Part shown: in pieces, positions 42,810-51,996 of the stretch | Numbering within the stretch: position 1 is the first letter of the stretch | Layout: each line of letters starts with the position of its first letter | DNA from: an uncultured Muribaculaceae bacterium | GTDB lineage: Bacteria > Bacteroidota > Bacteroidia > Bacteroidales > Muribaculaceae | Length of the DNA: 64,000 nucleotides | Reading direction: 5' to 3' | NCBI GenBank assembly: GCA_910586975.1 | Contig: CAJUKX010000006.1 | Location: 40,991-104,990, forward strand | The notes under the pieces: generated by a model | Databases searched by the model: none | What the model was told of the DNA's origin: nothing | What the model saw: only the letters and a program-made list of their open reading frames with translations | Made by a program: the position numbers and the translations under genes

Positions 42810-43349
42810 TCAGATGTTCTTATGTTTTCCGACTGCCGTCGTGAAATTCTTACGGTAATTATCTTCTTCAATAGCAGCAGGAAGAAAGTCAATATCGCGA
42901 GTGTTGATGTACTTGGTTCCACCTCCGGCTCGTTTATTGATGGTAGCGATGACAATATCAAGAATACGGGTACGGACTTGTTTGGCCTTTTCACTCTCAG
43001 TCAAAAGCATTCCCATATTTAGGACTGCCCTAAAGTTGAAAAGTCCGAGTCGGGTGGTTTTGGTCATCTCATTTATGACATGACCAAACTGTAACTTTAG
43101 TTCCTTCAACAACTTACCTCTACATAAAAAGTATCCGTTATATTTAAGCTCATCCTCGTATTGGGCGATATATCGGTTTATTGTAGATAAATCAACTTCA
43201 TAAAATTCCGCAACCATTTTCTTGGTAAAGCGGTATTCGCCCTCAAAGAGCATCCCGGTAAAACCGAGATTTTCTTGAAGGGCATCGACGGCATAGCGGT
43301 TGTTCAGTACATTCTGCCGCTCTATATTTGATGCTGTAAGGTCGTTCAT
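42810..43349 (-). CDS. Truncated DNA-binding protein of a mobile-element family
   Basis: 179 residues from ATG 43349 (a TTG at 43358 is less likely). FTKKMVAEFYEVDLSTINRYIAQYEDELKYNGY looks like a winged-helix DNA-binding unit, and RAVLNMGMLLTESEKAKQVRTRILDIVI resembles the phage Bro-N/RhuM-type core. I recall Bacteroidales relatives that continue well beyond the phrase DIDFLPAAIEEDNYRKNFTTAV with another 130 or more residues; here the frame stops soon after (GKHKNI). It is probably a truncated remnant, possibly still able to bind DNA, since its promoter region retains an operator-like palindrome. An integrase tail lies next to it. Confidence 0.55.
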   Translation of the reverse strand: MNDLTASNIERQNVLNNRYAVDALQENLGFTGMLFEGEYRFTKKMVAEFYEVDLSTINRYIAQYEDELKYNGYFLCRGKLLKELKLQFGHVINEMTKTTRLGLFNFRAVLNMGMLLTESEKAKQVRTRILDIVIATINKRAGGGTKYINTRDIDFLPAAIEEDNYRKNFTTAVGKHKNI

Positions 43350-43398
43350 AGATTGCAACCACGAAGTGCTCGTGGCTCAAAAAAGTTAATACTCGCCG

Positions 43399-43429
43399 CA
43401 AATTTATAAAATTTATTTGGATTATCAAT
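43399..43429 (-). promoter_or_regulatory. Promoter of the truncated DNA-binding protein gene
   Basis: Minus-strand ATTG (43426-43429), 19 bases, TAAATTTG (43399-43406). Confidence 0.45.
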
Positions 43430-43441
43430 CGTATAATCCAA
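43417..43441. promoter_or_regulatory. Operator-like perfect palindrome
   Basis: TTGGATTAT, 7 bases, ATAATCCAA: a perfect 9-bp inverted repeat covering the -33 box of the truncated DNA-binding protein gene. Likely its own binding site. Confidence 0.55.
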
Positions 43442-43445
43442 TATA

Positions 43446-43667
43446 TCAGAAGATTTCACCTTTGTTGGCGTTGACGATTGCGTCTATCTCATCGGTGATC
43501 TCGTCGGAGGATAGCTTGATGTTGTCAATGAAAGTTTTCTGTGTTTTGTGACCGCTGAGGTGCATCATCCGGACAATGGTGAATTTGTGGGAGCGATACA
43601 TGTCGGTTATGCCGCTGCGCCGGGCGGTGTGGGTTGTAACGCAATTGTATCTCTCATTTTTAGCCAT
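43446..43667 (-). pseudogene. Tyrosine recombinase (integrase) C-terminal fragment
   Basis: 73 residues, the tail of a phage/transposon integrase. TTHTARRSG holds the H13-x-x-R16 pair and LSGHKTQKTF holds H40. The catalytic tyrosine should fall nine residues after that histidine, but N49 is there (FIDNIKLSSDE). The ATG at 43667 is next to a terminator, and no upstream catalytic arginine domain exists, so the 5' part has been lost. It and the truncated DNA-binding gene mark the site of a decayed mobile element. Confidence 0.85.
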
Positions 43668-43670
43668 AAA

Positions 43671-43702
43671 AAAGAGACTGCCTGAACTTGATAGACAGTC
43701 TC
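43671..43702 (-). terminator. Terminator of the GH2-GH43-TonB operon
   Basis: AGAGACTG pairs with CAGTCTCT; on the minus strand TTTTTT follows. Confidence 0.75.
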
Positions 43703-43727
43703 TCGTGTTTTTGTGCTAACAGGTGAT

Positions 43728-46202
43728 TTATTTCACGGGAATGGTGATAGTGGCGGGTTTAAGGCCGCGGGCTTCAGCACGCAGGGTTACAGTGCCGGGT
43801 GTGTCAGAGCTTTGTACAATCGCTGTGATTTGGCCCGAGAAGGCTTTCATGTGGGGCAGATGGAACTGTTCGAGCGAGGTGGCATCGCCGTTGGCATTGG
43901 CGCGGAATGTGCCGTTGCCGTTTACTTTGAAACGTACTTCGCGCGAGTCGGCGGGGCAGAGATTGCCGTTTTTATCGACCACGCTCACAGTAATGTAGGC
44001 AAGGTCTTCACCGTTGGCGCTGAGCGAGTCGCGGCTACATTCGAGTTTGAGTGTATGTGGCTTGCCGGCTGTGCGTACTGTAGACTCGGCAGCCTTTTTG
44101 CCATCGCTGTCGTATGCCACCACAGTTATTTCGCCGGGCTGGTACACGGCATCTATCCACATAAGTCTGTAGCGTCGCAGCAGGGCCATCTTGTCGTCGG
44201 ATGCAGCAGCTTCGGCAGCTGTGAGCTTCTTCTGACGGCCCTGGCTCTTGCCATTGATAAACAATTCGGCTTCGGGATAGTCGGTGTAGACCATCACCGG
44301 TGTCACTTGGCCTTCGCGTCCGGGCCATGTCCAGTGGGGCAGGATGTGCAGGGTGTGGTCGTTCTTGTTCCACTGGCTGCGGTAGAGGTAGTAGCGGTCT
44401 TTGGGAATGGAGGCAAGGTCGATTATACCGAAGAGCGACGAGTGGCTGGGCCATGCGTCGGTATCGTAGGGCGAAGGTTCACCAAGATAGTCGAAGCCGG
44501 TCCACACAAATTGTCCCATGGTCCATTTGTTGTCGTCGGCGTTGGCAAAGTCCTCATCGGGGATGTTCGACCAGCTGCAATGTTCGGTGTCGTAGCTCGA
44601 CGACTGGTGGTCGTCGTACATGGCTTTGCCCGTTACCTGCACGGGGAACTTATACACGCCGCGCGAGCTTACTGTAGATGCGGTCTCAGAGCCAAGAATA
44701 AGACCCTGGGGCAGTTTGTCGTAGGCTTCCTTGTAGCGATGTGCGCGGTAGTTGAGTCCGGGTACGTCAAACATGGCACCAAAGCCGTTGCGCAGTATGC
44801 AGCTCACCTGGTCCATGCCGCAGGTTACGGGGCGTCCGGGGTCCTCGCGGTGGCAGATGTCCTGCAGAAAGCGAGCCACCTTGTAGCCCTCGTTGCTGCA
44901 CTGTGTGGGTACTTCATTGCCCACCGACCACATCACCACCGACGGGTGGTTGCGGTACTGGTGTATCATGTTCACCATGTCGCGCTCGGCCCACTGTTGG
45001 AAATAGCGGTGGTAGCCGTTTTTGCACTTGGCGATGTCCCATTCGTCGAATGGTTCGAGCATCATCATCAATCCCATCTCATCGCACAGCTCTACCAGCT
45101 CGGGGGCAGGCATATTGTGGGATGTGCGCACGGCATCGGCACCCATATCCTTGAGCATTTCGAGCTGGTGGCGCAGGGCCGACTTGTTGATGGCTGCGCC
45201 CAGCGGGCCGAGGTCGTGGTGGTTGCATACACCTTGGAACTTGCGGAGCTTGCCGTTGAGATAGAATCCGCGTTCGGGCACAACCTCGATGGTGCGCACG
45301 CCGAAGCGCGATGAATAACTGTCGAGCTTGGAGTTCTTGTCGTCGAATATCTCGGTGGTGGCTGTGTAAAGATAGGGCGATTCGGGCGACCACAGGTGCG
45401 GCTTTTCTATTTCGAGGTTATGCTCGAAAGGCAGACCGTGGTTTTGCTTGCCGGTGGTGGTGCGCTGTCCCACTACCTTGCCATCGGCATCGGTGAGGGT
45501 GGTGACGAGTTTCAGTGTCTTGTCTCCGGCGTTGTCGACATTGATGTTGAGCTTGACGGTGGCAAAGTCGTCGTTTACATGCGGAGTGGTGATCTGAGTG
45601 CCCCACACCGGTATGTGTACCGGGTCGGTAGTCACCAGACGCACGTTGCGGTACAGCCCGGCACCGGGATACCAGCGCGAGGAGTACGGACGGTTTTGCA
45701 GACGCACGGCCACCACATTGTCCTTGCCGTCGGGGTTTAGGTAGGGAGTCACATTGAAGTGGAAGGAGTTGTAGCCGTTGGGCCACTCGCCCACCTTCTG
45801 ACCGTTGACCCACACTTGGGCTTCGCTCATGGCACCGTCGAATACCAAAGTGGCATCCTTGCCCTGAGGCACGTCGAAGCGGCGGCGGTACCATCCGGTG
45901 CCTATGTAGGGCAGGCCTCCGCTGCGGCCGGTTTTCATAGATGCCACTTTCTCGCCGTTTTGAGTTACAGCCACATTCTGCAGGTCGTATTTGCGGTCGA
46001 AAGGTCCGGTTATTGCCCAGTCGTGGGGCACCGATACAGTCTGCCAGGCGGCATCGTTGTAATCCTTGTCGGAGTACTCGGTGGCGATGCTGTCAAGGGT
46101 GAACTTCCAGTCGTTTTTGAGTAAGGTCTCGCTGCGTTGTGCATTTGCAAGCGCTGTACAGAGCATACAGCATAGCAGCATTAAGCATTTGCGTTTTGTC
46201 AT
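43728..46202 (-). CDS. Glycoside hydrolase family 2 (beta-galactosidase-like)
   Basis: 824 residues. Signal peptide MTKRKCLMLLCCMLCTALANA. Domains: sugar-binding jelly roll (about 30-220), Ig-like domain (about 225-320), TIM barrel (about 320-600) and C-terminal beta domains, the last ending in a DUF4982/C5-like module. The acid/base glutamate is in MWSVGNEVP and the nucleophile glutamate in LILGSETAST; the N-H pairs NHHDLGPLG and RTSHNMP are the family substrate site. It removes terminal beta-galactosyl or related residues, probably in the periplasm. It ends an operon with GH43 and a TonB receptor, 24 bases apart from GH43. Confidence 0.93.
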   Translation of the reverse strand: MTKRKCLMLLCCMLCTALANAQRSETLLKNDWKFTLDSIATEYSDKDYNDAAWQTVSVPHDWAITGPFDRKYDLQNVAVTQNGEKVASMKTGRSGGLPYIGTGWYRRRFDVPQGKDATLVFDGAMSEAQVWVNGQKVGEWPNGYNSFHFNVTPYLNPDGKDNVVAVRLQNRPYSSRWYPGAGLYRNVRLVTTDPVHIPVWGTQITTPHVNDDFATVKLNINVDNAGDKTLKLVTTLTDADGKVVGQRTTTGKQNHGLPFEHNLEIEKPHLWSPESPYLYTATTEIFDDKNSKLDSYSSRFGVRTIEVVPERGFYLNGKLRKFQGVCNHHDLGPLGAAINKSALRHQLEMLKDMGADAVRTSHNMPAPELVELCDEMGLMMMLEPFDEWDIAKCKNGYHRYFQQWAERDMVNMIHQYRNHPSVVMWSVGNEVPTQCSNEGYKVARFLQDICHREDPGRPVTCGMDQVSCILRNGFGAMFDVPGLNYRAHRYKEAYDKLPQGLILGSETASTVSSRGVYKFPVQVTGKAMYDDHQSSSYDTEHCSWSNIPDEDFANADDNKWTMGQFVWTGFDYLGEPSPYDTDAWPSHSSLFGIIDLASIPKDRYYLYRSQWNKNDHTLHILPHWTWPGREGQVTPVMVYTDYPEAELFINGKSQGRQKKLTAAEAAASDDKMALLRRYRLMWIDAVYQPGEITVVAYDSDGKKAAESTVRTAGKPHTLKLECSRDSLSANGEDLAYITVSVVDKNGNLCPADSREVRFKVNGNGTFRANANGDATSLEQFHLPHMKAFSGQITAIVQSSDTPGTVTLRAEARGLKPATITIPVK

Positions 46203-46226
46203 GGGTATATTGGATGATTATTTTAT

Positions 46227-47558
46227 TTATTGCAATAATGAGCCGACCTCGCTTATGGTTATGTCATATCCGCGGCTGCCATAATCGTTGCGCTTCTTGT
46301 CGGACCAGTTTGGTTTCATGGTCGAAACCATTATGGTGAGGTCGTATTCGCCCTTGTCGAGCATGGGAGATATGTAGCGAAGGCCATCGGCCGGTGCAAG
46401 GGAATAGAAGTCGATGCTTGTGCGTACCTTGATATTGCCCCGGTTGTCGGTGATGATAGCTTCGGCATAGGGGCTGTGGTCGTCGGTGTGCCCCTTGATG
46501 TATATTTTGCCGGGCCGGTCGAGTCGTATGCGGTAGCTTTTGCTGTCGCCTGGAGTCTTACCATTCCATTCCGAGTCTTTAAGCGGACTTGTGTGCAACT
46601 CAGCGGCCTGCATGGTGGCCGGACTCCAAGCCTGCATGAATTCGGGCATGAAAGGCTCGCCGTCAATCCATTGCAATGGTTGCCATACGTATGTGGCTGC
46701 GCTGCGTTGGCGGGGATATGACCAGCGGTCGCCCATGTACATGAATGTGGTATCGCCCTGATTCACTACAGGCAGGATGAATGAGGTCTGGGTATTCCAA
46801 GTATTGCTGCCCCGGGGTGCGAAGAGCGGTTTCTTTTCCCACGGACCCGACAGCGACGGCGACGATACATACATGTTGTCGTTGCGCTCCCACGAGGTAG
46901 TGTGGCTCGAGAACCAGTAATACCGACCGTTGTGTCGGATCATTGCCGGCGACTCGCCCACACCCTCAACCTTGCGGCTCATGCACGAGTCGAGCGAATG
47001 GCAATCTTCAGAAAAACGGTATATATCGCCGTGATGTACAAGCAGGTACGAGCGCCCGTCGGTATCGGTGAATGTGCCTATGTCCCATTTCTTTATGGGC
47101 TGGCCTTTGTAGAGCAACGGTCCTTGGAAGGTGTACTCGCCGTTTACTGTCTTAGATGTGGCGTAAGTGGTGCAGGGGTCTTTGTATCTGAGATTGTCGG
47201 AGTGCATCACCATTATATATTCGTCGGTGGCGGGACTATAGATCACTTTAGGACGTTCGCCCACGCGGCCTGGACCCATGCGTCCGTCCTGTTGTTGCTT
47301 AAAGGCGATGCGCTCGAATGTCCAGTTGGCAAGGTCGGGCGATGAATAGCAGCTGAATCCGGTGAAAATGTTGGCCGAATCGGTCTTGAATTCGCCGAAC
47401 ATATAGTACTTGCCGTTGGCCTTGATGATGTTGGCGCCGTGGGCCGAGACAATGCTGTCGCGGTCATCATACCATGGTACACCGTTTACAATAACATCCG
47501 ATGCGTTGGCGTATAATGCTGATAATATGATGAAAGTGGATAAGAGTATATTTTTCAT
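46227..47558 (-). CDS. Glycoside hydrolase family 43
   Basis: 443 residues with signal peptide (MKNILLSTFIILSALYANA). A five-bladed beta-propeller is followed by a C-terminal beta-sandwich (about 330-443, YRIRLDRPGKIYIKGHTDDH). VPWYDDRDSIVSAHGANIIKANG..YYMFGE is the first blade with the general-base aspartate, RPKVIYSPATDEYIMVMHSDN and KKWDIGTFTDTDGRSYL hold the middle acidic residues, and VGESPAMIRHNGRYYWFSS holds the catalytic-acid glutamate. GH43 members cut arabinofuranosyl, xylosyl or galactosyl side chains; subfamily cannot be fixed by eye. It lies 9 bases after the receptor gene. Confidence 0.9.
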   Translation of the reverse strand: MKNILLSTFIILSALYANASDVIVNGVPWYDDRDSIVSAHGANIIKANGKYYMFGEFKTDSANIFTGFSCYSSPDLANWTFERIAFKQQQDGRMGPGRVGERPKVIYSPATDEYIMVMHSDNLRYKDPCTTYATSKTVNGEYTFQGPLLYKGQPIKKWDIGTFTDTDGRSYLLVHHGDIYRFSEDCHSLDSCMSRKVEGVGESPAMIRHNGRYYWFSSHTTSWERNDNMYVSSPSLSGPWEKKPLFAPRGSNTWNTQTSFILPVVNQGDTTFMYMGDRWSYPRQRSAATYVWQPLQWIDGEPFMPEFMQAWSPATMQAAELHTSPLKDSEWNGKTPGDSKSYRIRLDRPGKIYIKGHTDDHSPYAEAIITDNRGNIKVRTSIDFYSLAPADGLRYISPMLDKGEYDLTIMVSTMKPNWSDKKRNDYGSRGYDITISEVGSLLQ

Positions 47559-47567
47559 GAAACAGAT

Positions 47568-49430
47568 CTAAAATTTCCATTCAATGCCGGCCATGACAGT
47601 GGCGCGAGGCATGGGGAATCCGTAATTTATCTGATAGCTTGTGGCGTTGAGGTTATCACCCTTGGCAAACAGGGTGACGGGGGTTGACAGCGGTATGGTG
47701 TATGCCACACGGGCATTGAGCAGGGCATAGTCCTCAGTGGTCTCCTCGGTGAGCATGTGCCACACTCTACAAACGTCAATCGAAAATTCCCACCTGCCGG
47801 GAGTGAAAGATACCTGCCCGAAAAGCTTGTTGCGCGGGGCGGCGAGTATGCGTGTATCGGTGTGCAGGTAGGCGTAGTTGGCCGTAATGATCCATAGGGG
47901 ATGAGGCCGGTATGACAGGTCGAGCTCAAAGCCCTTGTTGATGAATTTGCCGGTATTAACGTTTAGCGGAGCGCCGTCGGCCATCACCTGCTGTATGAGG
48001 TTATCACCGTTTATGTAGTAGAATGCTGCGCCTATGTTGAGCCTGCCGTCGAGCAGCCACTGGCGCAGTTCAACCTCGAAGTTGTTCATGCGCTCGGGTT
48101 TGAGCAGCGGATTGCGCGGGCCGTACATATACAGCTCGCGTATGTTGGGCGAACGGAAGCCTTTTGAAAAGCTGAACTTTATGCGGTTGAAGTCGGTGGG
48201 ACGGGCTATGATACCGGCCTGCGGCACCCACTCGTTGCCAAACTGCGATGAGTGCTCAAGGCGCACCCCGGCGTTAAGGCTCAGGCGGTCGTTGAGCAGC
48301 GCCTGCTGCATCATGGCATATCCGGCAATCTCGTTTACATGGCGGTCGACTATAGGCGTCTGTTTGCCGTCGGCCTTAAGTGCATTCCAGGCTTCACCGC
48401 CCCAGTGCTTGAAGTCAATGCCAAGGCTCAGGTCGTTGCCTTGCCAGGGTTTCACGGTCTGATATGCAGTGATACCCATGTTGAAGTCTTTGGAGTTGAA
48501 CAGATAATCGCGTGGCTGCCCGTTGCGCAGACCATCGTCTATGGTGTGTTTGCCGTAATTGTAATATGCCTGTATTCCGCCCGAGGATATGTCGTAGCGG
48601 TTCTTGACAAATACCGATGTGGTGGTGCGGAACATCTTGGACCACATCTGCAGCGGCTGTGCAAGGTGTACCGAGCCTGGATTGTGAGCCTTGGTCTCGG
48701 TAAGCATCACGTTGGCTCCGGCTTCCCAATGGTTTGAAAAGTTGTAGCTAACCGAGGCATACTGGTTGGCCAGCCAATAGTGCATACCCGGCCGGTTGCC
48801 GTCGGTGGATTCGTAGCTTGCGGCGGCGAAAGCGCGCAGCTTGCGGTGCGAGAATCCGGCTTTCGCTCCGTATTTTTGAGAGCCGTAGCTTCCGCCCATT
48901 GCTCTCAGCGAGCCGTAGAAGCCCTCGCGGTCGGGGCGCCTTGTTATAAGGTTTACCGAGCCGCCCATAGCACCCGAGCCGTAGAGCAGCGACGAGGGAC
49001 CGCTGACCACCTCAACACGCTGTACATCGTTGGTGACGTAGGTGTCGGGGAGCGAGTGGCCGAAAACACCGGCCCACTGGGGCTGGCCGTCGATAAGAAA
49101 AAGCACTTTGTTGCCCGAGCCGACGCCGCGTATGTTTACCGTGCCGGCAGCGCCGCCGCTAACACCATAGCCGGCCAGACCGCGTTGGGTGACAAACATG
49201 CCCGGAATGCGGTTTTGCAGCACCGGCAGCAGATTGGTCTCGGTACTTTTGTCAATTATATCAGAATCAATTATTTTAACATCGAGGGGGAGCAGCGGCA
49301 CGGGGGCCTTTGCTGCGGTCTCCATAACTACAATTTCACCGAGTACCTGAGCGGTGTCGGCGCTTTCGGCCGTTGCGGCGAAAGATACAGCAGGGAGCAG
49401 GAAGCATAATGCGGTGATAATTGGTTTCAT
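47568..49430 (-). CDS. TonB-dependent outer membrane receptor (BtuB/CirA type)
   Basis: 620 residues. Signal peptide MKPIITALCFLLPAVSFAA, TonB-box-like VLGEIVVME, then the plug (about 45-165: LLPVLQNRIPGMFVTQRGLA, IRGVGSGNKVLFLIDGQPQW, VVSGPSSLLYGSGAMGGSVN) and the 22-strand barrel ending in AGIEWKF with a final phenylalanine. It lacks the long N-terminal extension and SusD partner of glycan (SusC) receptors, so the ligand may be a small glycan, metal complex or cofactor. Its start overlaps the patatin gene by 4 bases, and GH43 and GH2 follow. Confidence 0.93.
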   Translation of the reverse strand: MKPIITALCFLLPAVSFAATAESADTAQVLGEIVVMETAAKAPVPLLPLDVKIIDSDIIDKSTETNLLPVLQNRIPGMFVTQRGLAGYGVSGGAAGTVNIRGVGSGNKVLFLIDGQPQWAGVFGHSLPDTYVTNDVQRVEVVSGPSSLLYGSGAMGGSVNLITRRPDREGFYGSLRAMGGSYGSQKYGAKAGFSHRKLRAFAAASYESTDGNRPGMHYWLANQYASVSYNFSNHWEAGANVMLTETKAHNPGSVHLAQPLQMWSKMFRTTTSVFVKNRYDISSGGIQAYYNYGKHTIDDGLRNGQPRDYLFNSKDFNMGITAYQTVKPWQGNDLSLGIDFKHWGGEAWNALKADGKQTPIVDRHVNEIAGYAMMQQALLNDRLSLNAGVRLEHSSQFGNEWVPQAGIIARPTDFNRIKFSFSKGFRSPNIRELYMYGPRNPLLKPERMNNFEVELRQWLLDGRLNIGAAFYYINGDNLIQQVMADGAPLNVNTGKFINKGFELDLSYRPHPLWIITANYAYLHTDTRILAAPRNKLFGQVSFTPGRWEFSIDVCRVWHMLTEETTEDYALLNARVAYTIPLSTPVTLFAKGDNLNATSYQINYGFPMPRATVMAGIEWKF

Positions 49431-50275
49431 CCTAATAAAAATTCTTTTATCTTTTCGAGCCGTTCTGTGGCAGCCTTGCGACCCATGTTGTAAACGTTTT
49501 TCAGCTTTTCGGGGTCTGACTCGATGCGCCCTATAGGCAGCGGTTTCTCAGGGGCAATGACAAGGGTGTCGCCCTCGGCTTCCATACGGTTTATATAGTC
49601 GAGCTGGCTGTTGTACATGATGTGTCGCCGCCCCATGGCCTTGGCTATGGCCGGTGCGTAGGGCATCAGTAGACTGAACAGCCACCGTGGGGCAGGCTTC
49701 TTGCGGTAGTCGCGCGGCTGAGTCAGCACTACTATGTTGCGCATGAAGCCGAGATCTCTGAAATAGCGCAGCGGTATGGAGTCGCTTATGCCACCGTCGA
49801 GCATGCGCCGTCCGTCGTCCACCTTCACCGGACGGGTGAGCGCCGGCATTGAGGCCGATGCTCTGAGCCATTCGAGCGAATTGTAATCAACCTTGTCCAT
49901 TTTGTAGTAAACAGGCTCGCCGGTATCTACATCGGTGCATACGAGATGAAACTCCATGGGATTTTTCTCGAAAGTGTCGCAATCGAATATATCGAGTGTG
50001 AGCGGCAAAGTATGGTATGCAAACTCGGCTCCCACGAGGTTGCCCGTGGTGAGCAATGACCTCAGCCCCATGTAGCGCGGGTCTTTGGCATAGCGCAGAT
50101 TATAGCGCAGCACACGTCCGGGCTGCATGGACTTGTAATTGCAGCCGAAACTCGACCCCGCCGATACTCCCACCAGCCCGTCGAAGCTGATGCCTTCTTC
50201 CATCATCACATCAATGACTCCTGCGGTGAAAAGACCGCGCATTGCACCTCCTTCAAGTACGAGTCCGGTTTTCAT
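49427..50275 (-). CDS. Patatin-like phospholipase (RssA/YjjU type)
   Basis: 282 residues. The oxyanion-hole motif GGAMRG (9-14), nucleophile GVSAG (36-40, S38) and the aspartate of the DGG motif near residue 160 (MLDGGISDSIP) make the Ser-Asp dyad complete. No signal peptide is seen. Such lipases act on membrane phospholipids or acyl-glycerols from the cytosolic side. It begins 1 base inside the end of dnaX and overlaps the TonB receptor gene by 4 bases. Confidence 0.9.
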   Translation of the reverse strand: MKTGLVLEGGAMRGLFTAGVIDVMMEEGISFDGLVGVSAGSSFGCNYKSMQPGRVLRYNLRYAKDPRYMGLRSLLTTGNLVGAEFAYHTLPLTLDIFDCDTFEKNPMEFHLVCTDVDTGEPVYYKMDKVDYNSLEWLRASASMPALTRPVKVDDGRRMLDGGISDSIPLRYFRDLGFMRNIVVLTQPRDYRKKPAPRWLFSLLMPYAPAIAKAMGRRHIMYNSQLDYINRMEAEGDTLVIAPEKPLPIGRIESDPEKLKNVYNMGRKAATERLEKIKEFLLG

Positions 50276-51996
50276 TATCGCATTGTAAGGTGGAATATAC
50301 GGTAAAATTCGGCGAAATCGGGCGATTCGAGCATGTGGTTGAGCAAAGTGGTATCGCTCCAGAATTCGGGACCTATACCGTTTGAACTGATGTTTATATT
50401 GAGGTTGAAATCATCGTTGCGCAGGCTGTCGCGCAGATATGGTACAAGTTTCTCGAACTCGGCACCGATAAGATTGGAGGTTACAACGCTGTCAACCACC
50501 ACTACCCAGCGACCGTCGGGCGCAAGCTCGGGCACGAACTTGTTCATGGCATTGCTTATGGCCGGTTCGGCCGAGTGAGCCTTTGAATAATCGAGCCAAG
50601 CCTTGCTCAGGGCCTCGGCGGTGACGGGTTCGCTGCGGTGGACGGCTTTGTCGGCGGTGTCGGCGGCTTTGTTTACCTGCATCGATAGTCCGCCTACACG
50701 TATGGCCGAGCCGGCGGCTCGTGGACGCCTTGCTGCGGCTGCCGCCGGGGTGGCTGCGCGTGGCACCGCCTGCGGTGCGGCGGGCTGAACCTGCTGCGGG
50801 GCGGGTGCGGACTGAGTGGTCGCGGCGGGCGTGGCCTGCGGCGCCTGCGACCTTGCTATGGGTTTGAGTGGCCCTCCTCCCTGACCACTTTTAGATGGGG
50901 GAGGGCTTAGAAGTTGGGCGATACGTATGAGTGTGATCTCAACGAGCAACTGTTTGCTGCTTGCCGCACGGTAGTTGAGGTCGGCATCGTTGCACAGACC
51001 CATGGCGGCATACAGAAATTCGGGTTTAAGGCCGGCAGCCTGCGCAGCCATCTGCTGACGCACGTCGTCGGGCACATCGAGCAGCCCCAGGGTTGCCGGC
51101 GATGATGCCAGCATGAGGTCGCGCAGATATTGTCCGAGTCCGTTGATGAAAAACTGCGCGTCGAATCCCTTGGCGCGTATTTCGTGGAACACAAGCAGCG
51201 CTGCGGGCACCTCGCCTTTGACAAAAGCCTCCACAAGCCGTGTGTAGTAACTCGAATCGAGCACATTGAGATTGGCAATGGTGGCGTCGTAGGTGATGTT
51301 GCCGCGGCACGATGCGGCAACCTGGTCAAAGATGGAAAGTGCATCGCGCATGGCTCCGTCGGCCTGACGGGCGATGACGTTGAGTGCGGCCGGCTCGGCA
51401 GTTATACCCTCGCCTTCAGCCACATGTCCCAGATGATTCACCATATCGGCTATGGTGATACGGTTGAAGTCGTATATCTGGCAGCGCGACAGTATGGTGG
51501 GGATAATCTTGTGCTTCTCGGTGGTGGCGAGGATGAAGATAACATACGAGGGCGGTTCCTCAAGGGTCTTGAGGAAGGCGTTGAAGGCGGCTGTCGACAA
51601 CATGTGTACCTCGTCGATGATGAATACCCTGTAGCGGCCGCGGGTGGGTGGCACCTGCACCTGCTCTATGAGGCTCTTCATGTCCTCGATACCGTTGTGC
51701 GAGGCGGCGTCAAGCTCGATGATGTTCATCGAATTGCCTTCGTTGAAAGCCTTGCACGAATCGCATTCGTTGCAAGCCTCACCGTCGGGCCCGGGATTGA
51801 GACAGTTGATTGTCTTGGCGAAAATACGTGCGCATGAAGTCTTGCCCACACCTCTCGACCCGCAGAACAGGTATGCCTGAGCCAGACGCTTGGAGGCAAT
51901 GGCGTTCTTGAGTGTTGAGGTCAGGGCAGACTGGCCTACCACCGATGCAAAGGTGGCAGGCCTGTATTTCCGCGCTGATACTATATATTGTTCCAA
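50275..51996 (-). CDS. dnaX: DNA polymerase III subunit gamma/tau
   Basis: 573 residues. Clamp-loader AAA+ ATPase: Walker A GSRGVGKTS, zinc cysteines in NCLNPGPDGEACNECDSCKAF, DEVHMLS and ATTEKHKI are visible in domains I-II. The middle is a proline-, alanine- and glutamine-rich linker (about 375-435), and the C-terminus is the tau tail that ties polymerase and helicase. Start is a TTG (51996) directly after the tyrS stop; MEQYIVSARKYRPATF matches the normal DnaX N-terminus. No slippery run for a programmed frameshift was seen. Confidence 0.95.
   Translation of the reverse strand: MEQYIVSARKYRPATFASVVGQSALTSTLKNAIASKRLAQAYLFCGSRGVGKTSCARIFAKTINCLNPGPDGEACNECDSCKAFNEGNSMNIIELDAASHNGIEDMKSLIEQVQVPPTRGRYRVFIIDEVHMLSTAAFNAFLKTLEEPPSYVIFILATTEKHKIIPTILSRCQIYDFNRITIADMVNHLGHVAEGEGITAEPAALNVIARQADGAMRDALSIFDQVAASCRGNITYDATIANLNVLDSSYYTRLVEAFVKGEVPAALLVFHEIRAKGFDAQFFINGLGQYLRDLMLASSPATLGLLDVPDDVRQQMAAQAAGLKPEFLYAAMGLCNDADLNYRAASSKQLLVEITLIRIAQLLSPPPSKSGQGGGPLKPIARSQAPQATPAATTQSAPAPQQVQPAAPQAVPRAATPAAAAARRPRAAGSAIRVGGLSMQVNKAADTADKAVHRSEPVTAEALSKAWLDYSKAHSAEPAISNAMNKFVPELAPDGRWVVVVDSVVTSNLIGAEFEKLVPYLRDSLRNDDFNLNINISSNGIGPEFWSDTTLLNHMLESPDFAEFYRIFHLTMR

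Noticed and set aside
43446..43667. A functional integrase
   Set aside because: Only the last 73 residues exist and the catalytic tyrosine position holds asparagine.
43713..45314. A 533-codon plus-strand frame opposite the first GH2 gene
   Set aside because: The minus strand encodes an intact GH2 enzyme with catalytic residues; the opposite frame has no family features and is a codon-bias shadow.
43728..49430. A classical SusC/SusD polysaccharide-utilisation locus
   Set aside because: There is no SusD partner and the receptor lacks the SusC N-terminal extension; it is a BtuB/CirA-type receptor with two glycosidases.
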